From assembly GCA_903892335.1 (NCBI GenBank), contig CAITID010000006.1, positions 1-5,322 of the forward strand: DNA of 5,322 bases, read 5' to 3'. How positions within the stretch are numbered: position 1 is the first letter of the stretch; each line of letters starts with the position of its first letter. Under the pieces are notes generated by a model. The model was not told the origin of the DNA and searched no databases. It saw only the letters and a list, made by a program, of their open reading frames with translations. Positions 1 through 5,322 of this stretch are shown here, piece by piece. This DNA comes from an uncultured Actinomycetes bacterium. GTDB taxonomy: Bacteria; Actinomycetota; Actinomycetes; Nanopelagicales; Nanopelagicaceae. The position numbers were made by a program, and so were the translations under genes.

Positions 1-1263
1 GTAGGAGCTCACCGCGAATCAGTTGAAGCGCATTTAGCCACAATTGCACCGACTGCCAAAGCAATCTTTCAAGCTACAAGAAATGGCACAGGGGGCGCAG
101 TTCAATTAGCGCTGGCTGAATATAAAGGTGATGGCACCGTCCTAATTTTGGCTGGTGACACGCCATTACTTACAACTCAAACCCTAAGTGGGTTTGTAGA
201 AGCGCATTTAGCTGGCAAAAATCAAGCATCAGTACTTACCGCTTTGTTACCAGATCCAACTGGTTACGGAAGAATTCTGCGCGGACAAGATAATGAAATT
301 TTAAAGATTGTCGAAGAAAAAGATTGCACTGAACTTGAAGTAGAAATCGATGAGATTAATACTGGTGTTTATCTATTTGAAGTTAAAGTACTTCGGGAAG
401 TCATCTCAAAACTTAATCAAAACAACTCGCAAAAAGAGCTTTATCTAACTGATGTAATTGGCTTGATAAATGCAACTGGTAAATCAGCCGTTGCAGTCCT
501 TTCTAATGATTACACTGAAACGCTCGGAATCAATGATCGCTCACAACTTGCAGATTGTGCATCACTTATGCGAGATCGAATAAATTACGAGCACATGCTA
601 AATGGGGTAACAATTATTGATCCCACGACTACTTGGATTGATTTAGATGTGAAAATTTCAGCTGATGCAACAATTTATCCAGGCAGTTCTATCTCTGGGA
701 AAAGCTCGATCGCAAGTGGTGCAGTCATTGGACCACGCACAACTTTGGTTAATTGTGAGGTAGCTGCAAATGCATCCGTTGTTGAGAGCTTTGCAACTGA
801 TTCAAAAATAGGTAATTCAGCAAATGTTGGCCCTTATTCATATCTTCGTGCTGGCACCGTACTAGCAGCAGAGTCCAAAATTGGTGCCTACGTTGAAACT
901 AAGAATTCAACAATTGGTAAAGGTTCAAAAGTGCCACACCTTTCATATGTAGGAGATGCCCAAATTGGTGAGGGCACAAATATTGGCGCAGCAACCGTCT
1001 TTGTAAATTACGATGGTGAAAACAAGCACCAAACGAAGATCGGTGATCATGTGCGAATTGGTAGCGACACCATGTTGGTTGCACCAGTATCAGTTGGAGA
1101 TGGCGCCTATACCGCCGCAGGTTCAGTAATAAATGAGGATGTTCCGGCAGGAGCAATTGGAATTGGCCGCGCTCGTCAGATAAATATCTTGGGCTGGGTC
1201 CTTCGGAAACGAAAAGGAAGTAAATCAGCAGATGCAGCGAAAAATGCTGGTGCTAGTGAATAA
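1..1263 (+). CDS. glmU: Bifunctional GlmU: GlcNAc-1-P uridyltransferase / GlcN-1-P acetyltransferase (5' end missing)
   Basis: Cytoplasmic enzyme that makes UDP-GlcNAc for peptidoglycan: the C-terminal half acetylates glucosamine-1-phosphate and the N-terminal half uridylates the product. The frame is open from base 1, giving 420 residues; the N-terminal LxAGxGTRM nucleotide loop lies upstream, about 60 residues short of the mycobacterial enzyme. Numbering from the first codon: Q24 and GTGGA 29-33 (uridine binding), GDTPLL 52-57 with metal ligand D53, GYGRI 88-92, EEKD 105-108, EINTG 118-122 and N178 in INDR (second metal ligand). From about 210 the left-handed beta-helix hexapeptide repeats follow, with acetyltransferase residues R283, K301, H313, Y316 and N336 (NYDG). 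W399 matches the actinobacterial acetyl-CoA-contacting Trp. Every active-site residue I could place is present; the one oddity is Gly32 where His is usual. A TTG at 148 is internal, because conserved motifs precede it. First gene of the plus-strand block, 61 bases before prs. Confidence 0.97.
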   Translation, partial: VGAHRESVEAHLATIAPTAKAIFQATRNGTGGAVQLALAEYKGDGTVLILAGDTPLLTTQTLSGFVEAHLAGKNQASVLTALLPDPTGYGRILRGQDNEILKIVEEKDCTELEVEIDEINTGVYLFEVKVLREVISKLNQNNSQKELYLTDVIGLINATGKSAVAVLSNDYTETLGINDRSQLADCASLMRDRINYEHMLNGVTIIDPTTTWIDLDVKISADATIYPGSSISGKSSIASGAVIGPRTTLVNCEVAANASVVESFATDSKIGNSANVGPYSYLRAGTVLAAESKIGAYVETKNSTIGKGSKVPHLSYVGDAQIGEGTNIGAATVFVNYDGENKHQTKIGDHVRIGSDTMLVAPVSVGDGAYTAAGSVINEDVPAGAIGIGRARQINILGWVLRKRKGSKSADAAKNAGASE

Positions 1264-1310
1264 TCACCAACTAGTAGAATAGAAGTATCAAGCACCGCCA
1301 CTTTGAGATA

Positions 1311-1318
1311 AGGGAGGG
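1311..1318 (+). promoter_or_regulatory. Ribosome binding site of prs
   Basis: AGGGAGGG is a strong Shine-Dalgarno match ending 6 bases before the ATG at 1325. It selects this ATG over an out-of-frame ATG at 1329. The rest of the glmU-prs gap (1264-1310) shows no convincing terminator or promoter, so prs is probably read through from glmU. Confidence 0.85.
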
Positions 1319-1324
1319 TACTAA

Positions 1325-2305
1325 ATGAATGAAATCCGCTTATCCTCCGAAAAAAGATTGCGCCTATTTACTGGCCGCGCCTATCCAGAGTTAGCAGATG
1401 AGGTTGCCGCCGAACTTGGAATTCCAATTACACCAACATCAGCATATGACTTTGCAAATGGTGAAATATTTGTTCGATTTGAAGAGAGTGTGCGCGGAAG
1501 TGACGCCTTTGTTCTACAAAGCCATAGCGCTCCAGTAAATAAACAAATTATGGAGCAGTTAATTATGGTTGATGCACTAAAGCGTGCATCAGCTAAACGA
1601 ATTACTGTTGTTCTGCCTTTTTATGGATATGCCAGACAAGATAAAAAACATCGAGGCCGCGAACCAATCTCTGCAAGATTGATGGCAGATTTATTTAAAA
1701 CAGCAGGAGCTGATCGGTTAATGTGCGTTGATCTACACACCTCTCAAATTCAAGGATTCTTTGATGGCCCAGTTGATCACTTGTTTGCACTGCCGCTATT
1801 AACAAATTATGTGGGCAGTAAAGTCGATCGTAAGAATTTAGTAATCGTTTCACCAGACTCTGGACGCGTGCGGGTGGCAGAGCGTTGGAGTGAAATGTTG
1901 GGTGGAACTTCAATTGCATTTATTCATAAAACCCGTGATCCAAGAGTTCCAAATGAGTCAACTACCGGCAAGGTTGTTGGTGATGTTAAGGGAATGACCT
2001 GTGTAGTAATTGATGACATGATCGACACTGCTGGCACAATTACTAAAGCAGTAGATGCATTAATTGAAGCTGGCGCCAAAGATGTAATTATTGCGGCAAC
2101 TCACGCAGTTCTTTCCGGACCAGCAATTGATCGTTTAAAGAAATCACGTGTCTCAGAGGTGGTAGTAACTAATACATTGCCAATTCCCGAGGAGAGCCGC
2201 TTTGATAATTTAACAGTGCTCTCAATCGCACCACTTTTGGCCAGAGCGATCAAGGAAGTATTTGAGGATGGATCGGTAACTAGTCTTTTTGATGGGCATA
2301 GTTAA
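1325..2305 (+). CDS. prs: Ribose-phosphate pyrophosphokinase (PRPP synthetase)
   Basis: Transfers pyrophosphate from ATP to ribose-5-phosphate to give PRPP, the precursor of purines, pyrimidines, NAD, His and Trp; cytosolic, class I, normally hexameric. The 326-residue length is normal for actinobacterial Prs. Visible motifs: FANGE 43-47; PFYGYARQDKK 98-108 (ATP/Mg region); VDLHTSQIQGFF 135-146 with the metal-site His138; PDSGRVRVA 177-185; the flexible-loop HKTRDP at 201-206 with K202 and R204 placed for catalysis; and the PRPP-binding loop VVIDDMIDTAGTI at 227-239 with the Asp230-Asp231 pair. IDTAGT in place of IDTGGT is a common family variant. The start is fixed by the Shine-Dalgarno and by the N-terminal length. 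It follows glmU at 61 bases in the same direction and probably shares its transcript. No frameshift or truncation is seen. Confidence 0.98.
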   Translation: MNEIRLSSEKRLRLFTGRAYPELADEVAAELGIPITPTSAYDFANGEIFVRFEESVRGSDAFVLQSHSAPVNKQIMEQLIMVDALKRASAKRITVVLPFYGYARQDKKHRGREPISARLMADLFKTAGADRLMCVDLHTSQIQGFFDGPVDHLFALPLLTNYVGSKVDRKNLVIVSPDSGRVRVAERWSEMLGGTSIAFIHKTRDPRVPNESTTGKVVGDVKGMTCVVIDDMIDTAGTITKAVDALIEAGAKDVIIAATHAVLSGPAIDRLKKSRVSEVVVTNTLPIPEESRFDNLTVLSIAPLLARAIKEVFEDGSVTSLFDGHS

Positions 2306-2331
2306 GAAGTAAAGCAAGATCTCGTAAGGAT

Positions 2332-2361
2332 TTGTCCTTTCTGCCTCACTCCCGCTAATCT
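2332..2361 (+). promoter_or_regulatory. Possible promoter upstream of rplY
   Basis: TTGTCC at 2332-2337 and TAATCT at 2356-2361 are 18 bases apart and loosely fit the actinobacterial TTGnnn / TAnnnT pattern. Transcription would start near 2367-2369 and leave a leader of about 45 bases before the rplY ATG. It lies in the longest intergenic gap of the block, where a separate promoter for a highly expressed ribosomal protein gene would make sense. The match is weak (four and three consensus bases), so this is a suggestion only. Confidence 0.3.
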
Positions 2362-2398
2362 ACGGGCTCGAAGTTCCGCGAGGGATAAAACCGTTATC
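2351..2398 (+). other. Row of three small hairpins in the rplY leader
   Basis: Three inverted repeats follow each other almost without spacing. CCCG/CGGG lies at 2351-2354 and 2363-2366, CTCG/CGAG at 2367-2370 and 2379-2382, and GATAA/TTATC at 2384-2388 and 2394-2398. The last ends two bases before the Shine-Dalgarno. CGAGGGA also occurs twice, at 2379-2385 and 2398-2404, the second copy overlapping the Shine-Dalgarno. CTCCC at 2349-2353 could instead pair with GGGAG at 2401-2405 and hide the ribosome binding site. Each stem has only 4-5 pairs, so some may be chance. A regulatory leader is inferred, not shown. Confidence 0.35.
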
Positions 2399-2400
2399 GA

Positions 2401-2405
2401 GGGAG
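2401..2405 (+). promoter_or_regulatory. Ribosome binding site of rplY
   Basis: GGGAG with 7 bases to the ATG at 2413 is a good Shine-Dalgarno and fixes the rplY start. It lies just downstream of the GATAA/TTATC hairpin and can pair with CTCCC at 2349-2353, which makes it a candidate control point. Confidence 0.8.
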
Positions 2406-2412
2406 AAGTAAA

Positions 2413-3057
2413 ATGGCTGAAATTTCAATCAACGGCGCACGCCGTACCGAATTTGGTAAAGGTGCATCGCGCAGAGCTCGCCGTGATGGATTTATTCCGG
2501 CAGTAATTTATGGTCATGGTGAGAAGCCACAGCATGTGCAGCTTCCTTCTCGCGAACTTGGTGTCGCACTAAAAACTTCTAACGTTTTGATTGATGTTGT
2601 TCTAGATGATCACACTGAATTAACTCTTCCTAAATCAGTATCTCGTGATCCACTAACTGGATTACTTGAGCACATTGACTTAGTAATTGTGCGTCGTGGT
2701 GAAAAAGTTGTTGTATCAGTTCCAGTTCATACTGAGGGTAAGTACGATCAAGATGGTATTTTGGAAAACGTTAATACTTCTATTGAGGTAGAAGCAGATG
2801 TAACTAATATTCCAAGCTTCCTAGTTCTAAGCATGGAAGGCCTAGCTGCTGGTGAATCACTAACTGCAGATAAGGTTGTTCTTCCTGCTGGAATTAAATT
2901 AATCAGCGATCCAAAGATGACTGTTATTCACCTTTCTGTTCGTTCTGCAGAGGTTGAAGAGGTTGCAGTTGTTGCCGCTCCTGTCGATGGTGCTGCTCCT
3001 GTTGAGGGTGCTGCTCCAGCCGAAGGTGCTCCAGCCGCTAAGGACGATAAGAAGTAA
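2413..3057 (+). CDS. rplY: 50S ribosomal protein L25, long form (Ctc/TL5 family)
   Basis: Binds 5S rRNA in the central protuberance of the 50S subunit; the long form is called Ctc in Bacillus (general stress protein) and TL5 in Thermus. The 214 residues show the N-terminal 5S-binding domain at about 4-92, with FGKGASRRARR at 14-24, IPAVIYG at 28-34, and SRDPLTGLLEHIDL at 77-90. The C-terminal beta domain runs from about 98 to 176 and includes GILENV at 115-120, EVEADV at 125-130 and LPAGIKLI at 157-164. From about 181 a low-complexity tail rich in Ala, Pro, Glu and Val ends in a Lys/Asp cluster, as is common in Actinobacteria. Third gene of the block, with its own good Shine-Dalgarno and a 107-base leader. 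Codons are more T-ending (GTT, GCT, GGT, CTT) than in prs or pth, which fits high expression. Confidence 0.97.
   Translation: MAEISINGARRTEFGKGASRRARRDGFIPAVIYGHGEKPQHVQLPSRELGVALKTSNVLIDVVLDDHTELTLPKSVSRDPLTGLLEHIDLVIVRRGEKVVVSVPVHTEGKYDQDGILENVNTSIEVEADVTNIPSFLVLSMEGLAAGESLTADKVVLPAGIKLISDPKMTVIHLSVRSAEVEEVAVVAAPVDGAAPVEGAAPAEGAPAAKDDKK
2986..3036 (+). repeat. Short imperfect tandem repeat encoding the L25 tail
   Basis: Three in-frame units, 18, 18 and 15 bases long, begin at 2986, 3004 and 3022. They encode DGAAPV, EGAAPA and EGAPA; the third unit lacks one Ala codon. They form the flexible Ala/Pro tail of L25. The codons differ between units (GTT/GCC, CCT/CCA), so the copies are not very recent, or selection has acted on the peptide. 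Confidence 0.8.
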
Positions 3058-3077
3058 GCAACCGCTAGCCTTAACTT

Positions 3078-3641
3078 ATGACGGCTCGTTGGTTAGTAAT
3101 TGGACTTGGTAACCCTGGTTCAGAGTATGAAAAAACACGACACAATATTGGGCAACTTTTACTTGCCGAATTATCTGGTGGCGCAAAATTTTCAGCACAT
3201 AAATCCCGAATGGAAATTTGTGAAGTTCGAGCAGGTGAAAATACTTTAGTACTGGCCAAATCTCGTGGATATATGAATGAGACTGGTGGACCAGCTAAAT
3301 CTCTTGCTGATTTTTATAAAATTCCACTAGAACAGATAATTGTTGCCCACGACGAATTAGATTTACCATTTAACGCACTTCGCTTAAAAGTTGGAGGCGG
3401 GGACAATGGGCATAATGGATTGAAATCTCTGACCTCATCATTAGGTGGCGCTGATTATTATCGAATCCGAATGGGAATCGGGCGCCCGCAGGGTGAGCAA
3501 GATCCAGCAGATTTTGTGCTAAAACAATTTGCAAGCGGTGAAAAAAAAGAGCTACCAGAGTTTATTACAAGATGTGCTGATGCAGTTTTAGCTTTAGTGG
3601 CAGAGGGTTTAGATAAGGCGCAAACAACTTTTAATAATTGA
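3078..3641 (+). CDS. pth: Peptidyl-tRNA hydrolase
   Basis: Cleaves the ester bond of peptidyl-tRNAs that drop off the ribosome, freeing tRNA for reuse; essential in most bacteria, cytosolic and monomeric. The 187 residues match the bacterial Pth family length. Motifs: LGNPG 10-14, TRHNIG 20-25 with catalytic His22, YMNETG 65-70 with Asn67, HDELDLP 91-97 with Asp92 (which orients the His), GGGDNGHNGLKS 106-117 with Asn113, and RMGIGRP 131-137. Where the family usually has PFG after HDELDL, this protein has PFN (Asn99). The start is secure: an in-frame TAA lies at 3072-3074 and no other start codon precedes LGNPG. It lies 20 bases after rplY in the same direction, without a clear Shine-Dalgarno, so translation may be coupled to rplY. 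Its stop directly abuts that of ppc. Confidence 0.97.
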   Translation: MTARWLVIGLGNPGSEYEKTRHNIGQLLLAELSGGAKFSAHKSRMEICEVRAGENTLVLAKSRGYMNETGGPAKSLADFYKIPLEQIIVAHDELDLPFNALRLKVGGGDNGHNGLKSLTSSLGGADYYRIRMGIGRPQGEQDPADFVLKQFASGEKKELPEFITRCADAVLALVAEGLDKAQTTFNN

Positions 3642-3644
3642 TCA
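3639..3644. other. Abutting convergent stop codons of pth and ppc (TGATCA)
   Basis: The palindrome TGATCA supplies TGA for pth on the plus strand (3639-3641) and TGA for ppc on the minus strand (3642-3644). The two convergent genes meet with no base between them. The palindrome extends only to TTGATCAA (3638-3645). There is no GC-rich stem with a T run, so no intrinsic terminator sits between the genes, and any terminator must lie inside the opposite coding region. Confidence 0.9.
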
Positions 3645-5322
3645 ACCAGTATTTCGAAGACCAGCCGCTACACCGTTAATTGTAAGTAAGAGAGCCCTAG
3701 TAAGTAATGGATCAGGTGTTTTTTGACTGCGCACCTGCTTTAAGAGTGAAACTTGTAGAAGTTGTAGCGGTGCTAAGTAGGTGTCTCGGACCGCTAATGT
3801 GCGAGCTAAAATTGGTTGATTACCAAGGATCTCACTCTTATTAGTTAGTAAGAGTAACTCTGCAACTGTTAATTCAAATTCAGCTTTGATCTCATCAAAT
3901 ATGCGATGAAGTTTTGGCTCAACTAGTGCATCGACGTAGCGCTGAGCAATTTCTAGATCTGTTTTTGCAATAGTCATTTCAACATTGCTAATAAAAGTGC
4001 GGAAAAAGTGCCAATTATTTAACAACTCTTTTAACAATTTATCATTTCCAGCTTCACGTGCTGCTTTTAACCCTGATCCAACTCCATACCAACCGGGAAC
4101 AATTTGCCTTGATTGGGTCCAACCAAAAACCCATGGAATCGCTCTTAATGAGGATAAGCCACCGCCAGCATCAGCTCGCCTTGATGGCCTTGAGCCTAAG
4201 AATAAATTACCCAATTGTTCAACTGGTGTTGATTGATAAAAGTAATTTGGCAGATCGGGTTGATCAACTAAATTGCGGTAGGAAGTAAAAGCGGCATCAC
4301 TTATTAAATCCATGCAGGAATCCCAAGAATTTAAGGCATCAGAACTCTGCCTTGGCTTTCGGTTTAGCACAGTTGCTTCTAATGCGGCAGCTAACGTTAA
4401 TTCAAGATTTTCTTTTGCTAAAGCGGGCAAGCCATACTTATCTGAAATAACCTCACCTTGCTCAGTCATCTTTATCTGTCCATCGATTGAGCCCCAAGGA
4501 AGTGCGATTAATGCATCGTATGTGGGTCCACCACCACGGCCAACTGATCCACCACGTCCGTGAAATAACCGAAGCTTCACACCATGTTTTATTGCGATAT
4601 CTCTAAGTTTGCGTTGGGCCTTATGAATTTCCCATTGGCTAGTTGTAATACCAGCGTCTTTATTTGAATCAGAGTAACCCAGCATTACTTCTTGAATATT
4701 TCCACGAAGTGAAACGATCTCTCGGTATTCTTTATTGCTCAATAAATTATCAAGAATTTGACCAGCAGATCGCAATTCAGCCACTGTTTCAAGAAGTGGC
4801 ACAAAGTTAATCATGGCAAACTTTTTAGGTGTGCTCAGATCAACTAGTCCAGCGCACTTACCAATTAAGACAGCAGCTAAAACATCCTCAGCAGATTTAG
4901 TCATTGAAATTATGTAAGTTTCAATTACTTCAGGACCAAACTGCCTAATTAAATCCTTGATAGCCAGAAAAGTATTAAAGGTTTTTTTAGCAGCCTCATC
5001 TAATTTTTCGATATCAATTGTTGAATTACCCGAAATTTGTTGGCTGATTTGCTGCAAATCTAACTTGCCTAGCACTTGTTCAAGTAATTGCCAGTGCGCA
5101 TCAGAGTGTTCACGAATATCCATAGTTGCATGAGTTAAACCAAATGCGGTAATCGTTCGAGTCAATCTCTCTAGTAATCCACCAGCAATTAACTCGCCAT
5201 TATGCTTTAAAAGTGAGTCACGCATAATTGTGAAATCCTTTAGTAACTCAGCGGTATTTTCATAATCTCTGCCCGGCACATGTGGCTGCATACTGCGATG
5301 TCTGGCTTGAGTGATCATCAAC
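3642..5322 (-). CDS. ppc: Phosphoenolpyruvate carboxylase, C-terminal part (5' end outside window)
   Basis: Carboxylates PEP with bicarbonate to oxaloacetate, refilling the TCA cycle; cytosolic homotetramer. About 560 C-terminal residues are present of a family length near 880-950; the catalytic TAHPTE His region lies upstream beyond the window edge. A TTG and an ATG near the edge are internal, since family sequence is already under way there. Numbered from the edge: MDIREHS 67-73; PLLETV 175-180 with metal ligand E178; LGYSDSNKDAG 214-224 with D218 and K221; the glycine-rich loop FHGRGGSVGRGGGP 253-266; TEQGE 286-290; GSRPSRR 376-382; LRAIPW 392-397; and the family-typical end RNTG 556-559. 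The four residues that bind the inhibitor aspartate in the E. coli enzyme appear conserved (R262, K453, R512, N557), so feedback inhibition by Asp or malate is likely. Convergent with pth, with no gap. Its promoter is outside the window. Confidence 0.97.
   Translation of the reverse strand, partial: LMITQARHRSMQPHVPGRDYENTAELLKDFTIMRDSLLKHNGELIAGGLLERLTRTITAFGLTHATMDIREHSDAHWQLLEQVLGKLDLQQISQQISGNSTIDIEKLDEAAKKTFNTFLAIKDLIRQFGPEVIETYIISMTKSAEDVLAAVLIGKCAGLVDLSTPKKFAMINFVPLLETVAELRSAGQILDNLLSNKEYREIVSLRGNIQEVMLGYSDSNKDAGITTSQWEIHKAQRKLRDIAIKHGVKLRLFHGRGGSVGRGGGPTYDALIALPWGSIDGQIKMTEQGEVISDKYGLPALAKENLELTLAAALEATVLNRKPRQSSDALNSWDSCMDLISDAAFTSYRNLVDQPDLPNYFYQSTPVEQLGNLFLGSRPSRRADAGGGLSSLRAIPWVFGWTQSRQIVPGWYGVGSGLKAAREAGNDKLLKELLNNWHFFRTFISNVEMTIAKTDLEIAQRYVDALVEPKLHRIFDEIKAEFELTVAELLLLTNKSEILGNQPILARTLAVRDTYLAPLQLLQVSLLKQVRSQKTPDPLLTRALLLTINGVAAGLRNTG

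Noticed and set aside
25..212. 14-base direct repeat GAAGCGCATTTAGC at 25-38 and 199-212
   Set aside because: Both copies are in frame and encode EAHLA within ordinary GlmU sequence. No other repeat structure surrounds them, so coincidence is likely.
899..1156. Open frame on the minus strand inside glmU
   Set aside because: It lies opposite the GlmU beta-helix repeats, resembles no family, is rich in Leu, His and Arg as reverse-strand shadows are, and has no ribosome binding site.
1275..1280. TAGAAT as a -10 box for prs
   Set aside because: There is no acceptable -35 at 16-18 bases upstream and no extended TG. Read-through from glmU is simpler.
2326..2339. AAGGA/TCCTT hairpin as a terminator after prs
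   Set aside because: The stem has five pairs and is AT-containing, and it is followed by TTTCTG rather than a T run. It is too weak for an intrinsic terminator.
3071..3259. Minus-strand open frame over the pth start
   Set aside because: It mirrors the conserved Pth N-terminus and has no supporting signals.
3541..3548. Run of eight A in pth as a slippage or phase-variation site
   Set aside because: It encodes Glu-Lys-Lys in normal Pth context, lies near the 3' end, and A-rich runs are expected at this base composition.
3985..4563. Several plus-strand open frames opposite ppc
   Set aside because: They overlap strongly conserved PEP carboxylase motifs on the other strand and overlap each other; none looks like a protein family.
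1..5322. Mobile elements, CRISPR, tRNA or rRNA genes, defence or toxin genes
   Set aside because: I saw no transposase, phage or toxin-like coding region, no spaced repeats and no tRNA cloverleaf in the gaps, which are all 107 bases or shorter.

Overview
This window is a stretch of bacterial housekeeping chromosome. I see no mobile element, CRISPR array, RNA gene or unknown cassette. Five genes fill it almost completely: glmU (5' end outside the window), prs, rplY (long L25/Ctc form) and pth on the plus strand, and ppc (5' end outside the window) on the minus strand.

Organism: the order glmU-prs-rplY-pth is typical of Actinobacteria. The proteins agree with this. GlmU has the actinobacterial FVNYDG signature and the late Trp before RKRxGS that is known from the mycobacterial enzyme. 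L25 is the long two-domain form with an Ala/Pro tail. Prs has the HKTRDP loop. The base composition is low for the phylum, roughly 40% G+C by eye, with A/T-rich third positions. This suggests a streamlined aquatic actinobacterium such as the freshwater acI group (Nanopelagicales). That lineage is an inference; the phylum is much safer.

Layout: 1-1263 glmU; 1264-1324 short gap with a strong Shine-Dalgarno; 1325-2305 prs; 2306-2412 the only sizeable gap, with a possible promoter, a row of small hairpins and the rplY ribosome binding site; 2413-3057 rplY; 20-base gap; 3078-3641 pth; 3642-5322 ppc, read leftwards. No gene-free stretch exceeds 107 bases.

How the genes fit together: GlmU makes UDP-GlcNAc for peptidoglycan and Prs makes PRPP for nucleotides, His and Trp. 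L25 is a 5S rRNA-binding ribosomal protein and Pth recycles peptidyl-tRNA, so the plus-strand block joins precursor supply to translation. PEP carboxylase supplies oxaloacetate (anaplerosis) and runs towards the block. Its stop codon abuts that of pth with no spacer. The points most worth a second look are the rplY leader, the gapless pth/ppc junction and the missing Shine-Dalgarno of pth. All are modest; I do not find a new biological system here.
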